Below are positions 31,398-32,468 of a stretch of DNA of 32,468 nt, in pieces. Location: the NCBI GenBank assembly GCA_041488295.1, contig JBGPOZ010000026.1, positions 1-32,468 on the forward strand, read 5' to 3'. The translations under genes and the position numbers were made by a program. Under the pieces are notes generated by a model, which was given only the letters and a program-made list of their open reading frames with translations, was not told the DNA's origin and made no database searches. The number at the start of each line of letters is the position of its first letter. Position 1 is the first letter of the stretch. This DNA is from URHD0088 sp041488295 (GTDB lineage Bacteria; Pseudomonadota; Alphaproteobacteria; ATCC43930; CGMCC-115725).

Positions 31398-32084
31398 GTG
31401 GCTCGGCCGATCCGGATAGCGCCCTCGATCTTATCAGCGGATTTCGCCTGTCTTGGCGAAGAAGTCCGTGCGATCGCCGCGGCTGGCGCCGACTACATCC
31501 ATGTCGATGTGATGGACGGCCATTTCGTGCCGAACATCACGATCGGCCCAGGGGTGGTCAAAGCGCTGCGCCCGCATACGCAGCTTCCCTTCGACGTCCA
31601 CCTCATGATCGCGCCGGTCGATCCGTTCATTCCGGACTTCGCCGCGGCCGGCGCCGACATCATCACGGTGCATCAGGAGGCGGGGCCGCATCTTCACCGC
31701 ACGCTCCAGCTCGTCAAATCGCTCGGCAAGCGCGCCGGCGTCTCGCTCAACCCGGCAACGCCCGCCGCGAATTTGGTGCATGTTCTGGACATCGTCGATC
31801 TCGTGCTGGTGATGAGCGTCAACCCCGGCTTCGGCGGGCAGCGCTTCCTCGCCTCGCAGCTTGCGAAGATCGCAACAATCCGCGCGATGATCGCGCAGAG
31901 CGGGCGGCCGATCGAACTCGAGGTCGATGGCGGCATCACTGCCGAGACGGCGGGACAGGTGATCGCCGCGGGCGCCGATGTGCTGGTCGCGGGCACTGCG
32001 ATCTTTGCCGGCGGCTCTGCGCGCTACGCCGAAAATCTCCGTCGCCTGCGCGAGGCGCGAGGCGACGGCCCGGCGCAATCCTGA
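31398..32084 (+). CDS. rpe: Ribulose-phosphate 3-epimerase
   Basis: From the GTG at 31398-31400 (VARPIRIAPSILSADFACLG) the product is 228 aa, the normal length. It interconverts ribulose 5-phosphate and xylulose 5-phosphate in the pentose phosphate pathway. The TIM-barrel metal site residues are visible in order: His and Asp of DYIHVDVMDGHFVPN at about 35-49, His of FDVHLMI, and Asp of LEVDGGIT at about 174-181. MSVNPGFGGQ at about 139-148 is the conserved catalytic loop, and VAGTAIF binds phosphate. No good ATG fits; earlier in-frame ATGs would add sequence overlapping rsmB. It overlaps the next gene by 1 nt (TGATG). Confidence 0.95.
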   Translation: MARPIRIAPSILSADFACLGEEVRAIAAAGADYIHVDVMDGHFVPNITIGPGVVKALRPHTQLPFDVHLMIAPVDPFIPDFAAAGADIITVHQEAGPHLHRTLQLVKSLGKRAGVSLNPATPAANLVHVLDIVDLVLVMSVNPGFGGQRFLASQLAKIATIRAMIAQSGRPIELEVDGGITAETAGQVIAAGADVLVAGTAIFAGGSARYAENLRRLREARGDGPAQS

Positions 32085-32468
32085 TGGCCGTGTTCGCCGC
32101 CGCTTCGCGAGAAGGCGGCTCGACGGCCCCCAGCGCGCGTCGGGGGCGCGTCGCCGACCGCGCTATCGACCGCGTGCGGCGCCGAGTCATGGCGGAAATC
32201 TGCCGGACGCGGTTTTATCGCTTCACCTTGCGCTCCGCCGCGCCGCCTGCGTTGGCGCAGCCGCTGGCGATCCGCTGGCCGGGCGATGCGACGCACGGTG
32301 CGGCGCTGCTAGCGGGCGAGTTTCGCCTCGCCGGCGAGGCGGTGCGCGCCCCGGCGCCGCCCGGTGATCCGGTGGGGCCGGGCGAAGAATGGCTTCTCGC
32401 CTTCCACGGCTTTGCCTGGCTCGCCGATCTTGCCGCGATCGGCAGCCCGCAGGCGCGCGAGGCGGGCC
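32084..32468 (+). CDS. Heparinase II/III-like protein, N-terminal part (partial)
   Basis: The frame starts with ATG at 32084-32086 and stays open to the window edge, giving 128 residues. The sequence RTRFYRFTLRSAAPPALAQP at about 45-64, then GEFRLAGEAV and EEWLLAFHGFAWLADLAAIG, matches the N-terminal region of alphaproteobacterial heparinase II/III-family proteins. These commonly lie between rpe and purH, and that context supports the call. The catalytic beta-sheet domain would lie beyond the window, so activity cannot be judged. No signal peptide is visible at the N-terminus. The TGATG overlap implies coupling to rpe. Confidence 0.8.
   Translation, partial: MAVFAAASREGGSTAPSARRGRVADRAIDRVRRRVMAEICRTRFYRFTLRSAAPPALAQPLAIRWPGDATHGAALLAGEFRLAGEAVRAPAPPGDPVGPGEEWLLAFHGFAWLADLAAIGSPQAREAG

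Overview
The window is GC-rich DNA with dense, often overlapping genes, and it reads as the chromosome of an alphaproteobacterium. The signs are a GapR-type DUF2312 protein, a DUF1674 (SDHAF4-like) protein, an rsmB-rpe-heparinase-like gene series, a thrB-rnhA pair, a split glycine decarboxylase (gcvPA/gcvPB) behind a tandem glycine riboswitch, and palindromic repeats typical of the class. A Rhodospirillales-like lineage is my inference; no rRNA or marker alignment was available. I see no rRNA, tRNA, CRISPR array, transposase or integrase.

Layout. 1-2,660: tail of a probable indolepyruvate ferredoxin oxidoreductase, a dispersed repeat, a SAM methyltransferase (minus), a REP-like inverted pair and a small membrane protein. 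2,721-5,625: mmsA, then two convergent paralogous membrane proteins made by a 712-bp tandem duplication that also copied the last bases of mmsA. 5,787-6,802: a DUF5681 protein whose coding sequence contains a REP-like doublet, followed by a second copy of the dispersed repeat. 6,979-13,160: a three-part phospholipid re-acylation protein (MFS + PlsC + acyl-ACP synthetase) with a 1-nt overlap to a large DUF2339 membrane protein. 13,157-15,707: TauD-type dioxygenase and gapR (minus), a zinc alcohol dehydrogenase (plus), and a 55-codon gene with a strong ribosome binding site.

15,993-20,932: the glycine cleavage operon on the minus strand, in the order promoter, tandem glycine riboswitch, gcvT, gcvH, REP-like hairpin pair, gcvPA, gcvPB, terminator. 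Only the shared L protein is absent. 21,034-24,838: alpha/beta hydrolase (plus), a double-CDGSH protein coupled to a lipoprotein (minus), then thrB-rnhA (plus). 24,866-29,671: GNAT acetyltransferase, a good sigma70-type promoter, rpmI-rplT, an attenuator-like leader, pheS-pheT. 29,676-32,468: the SDHAF4-like gene (minus), then rsmB, rpe and the start of a heparinase II/III-like gene that runs off the window.

Most of the window is core metabolism and translation. I did not find a clearly new multi-gene system. The items most worth checking are the candidate pheST attenuator, whose leader peptide starts on the rplT stop codon; the microhomology-bounded duplication at mmsA; the REP-like doublet inside a coding sequence; the REP-like pair inside the gcv operon; and the unannotatable 55-aa gene whose ribosome binding site lies in a palindrome.
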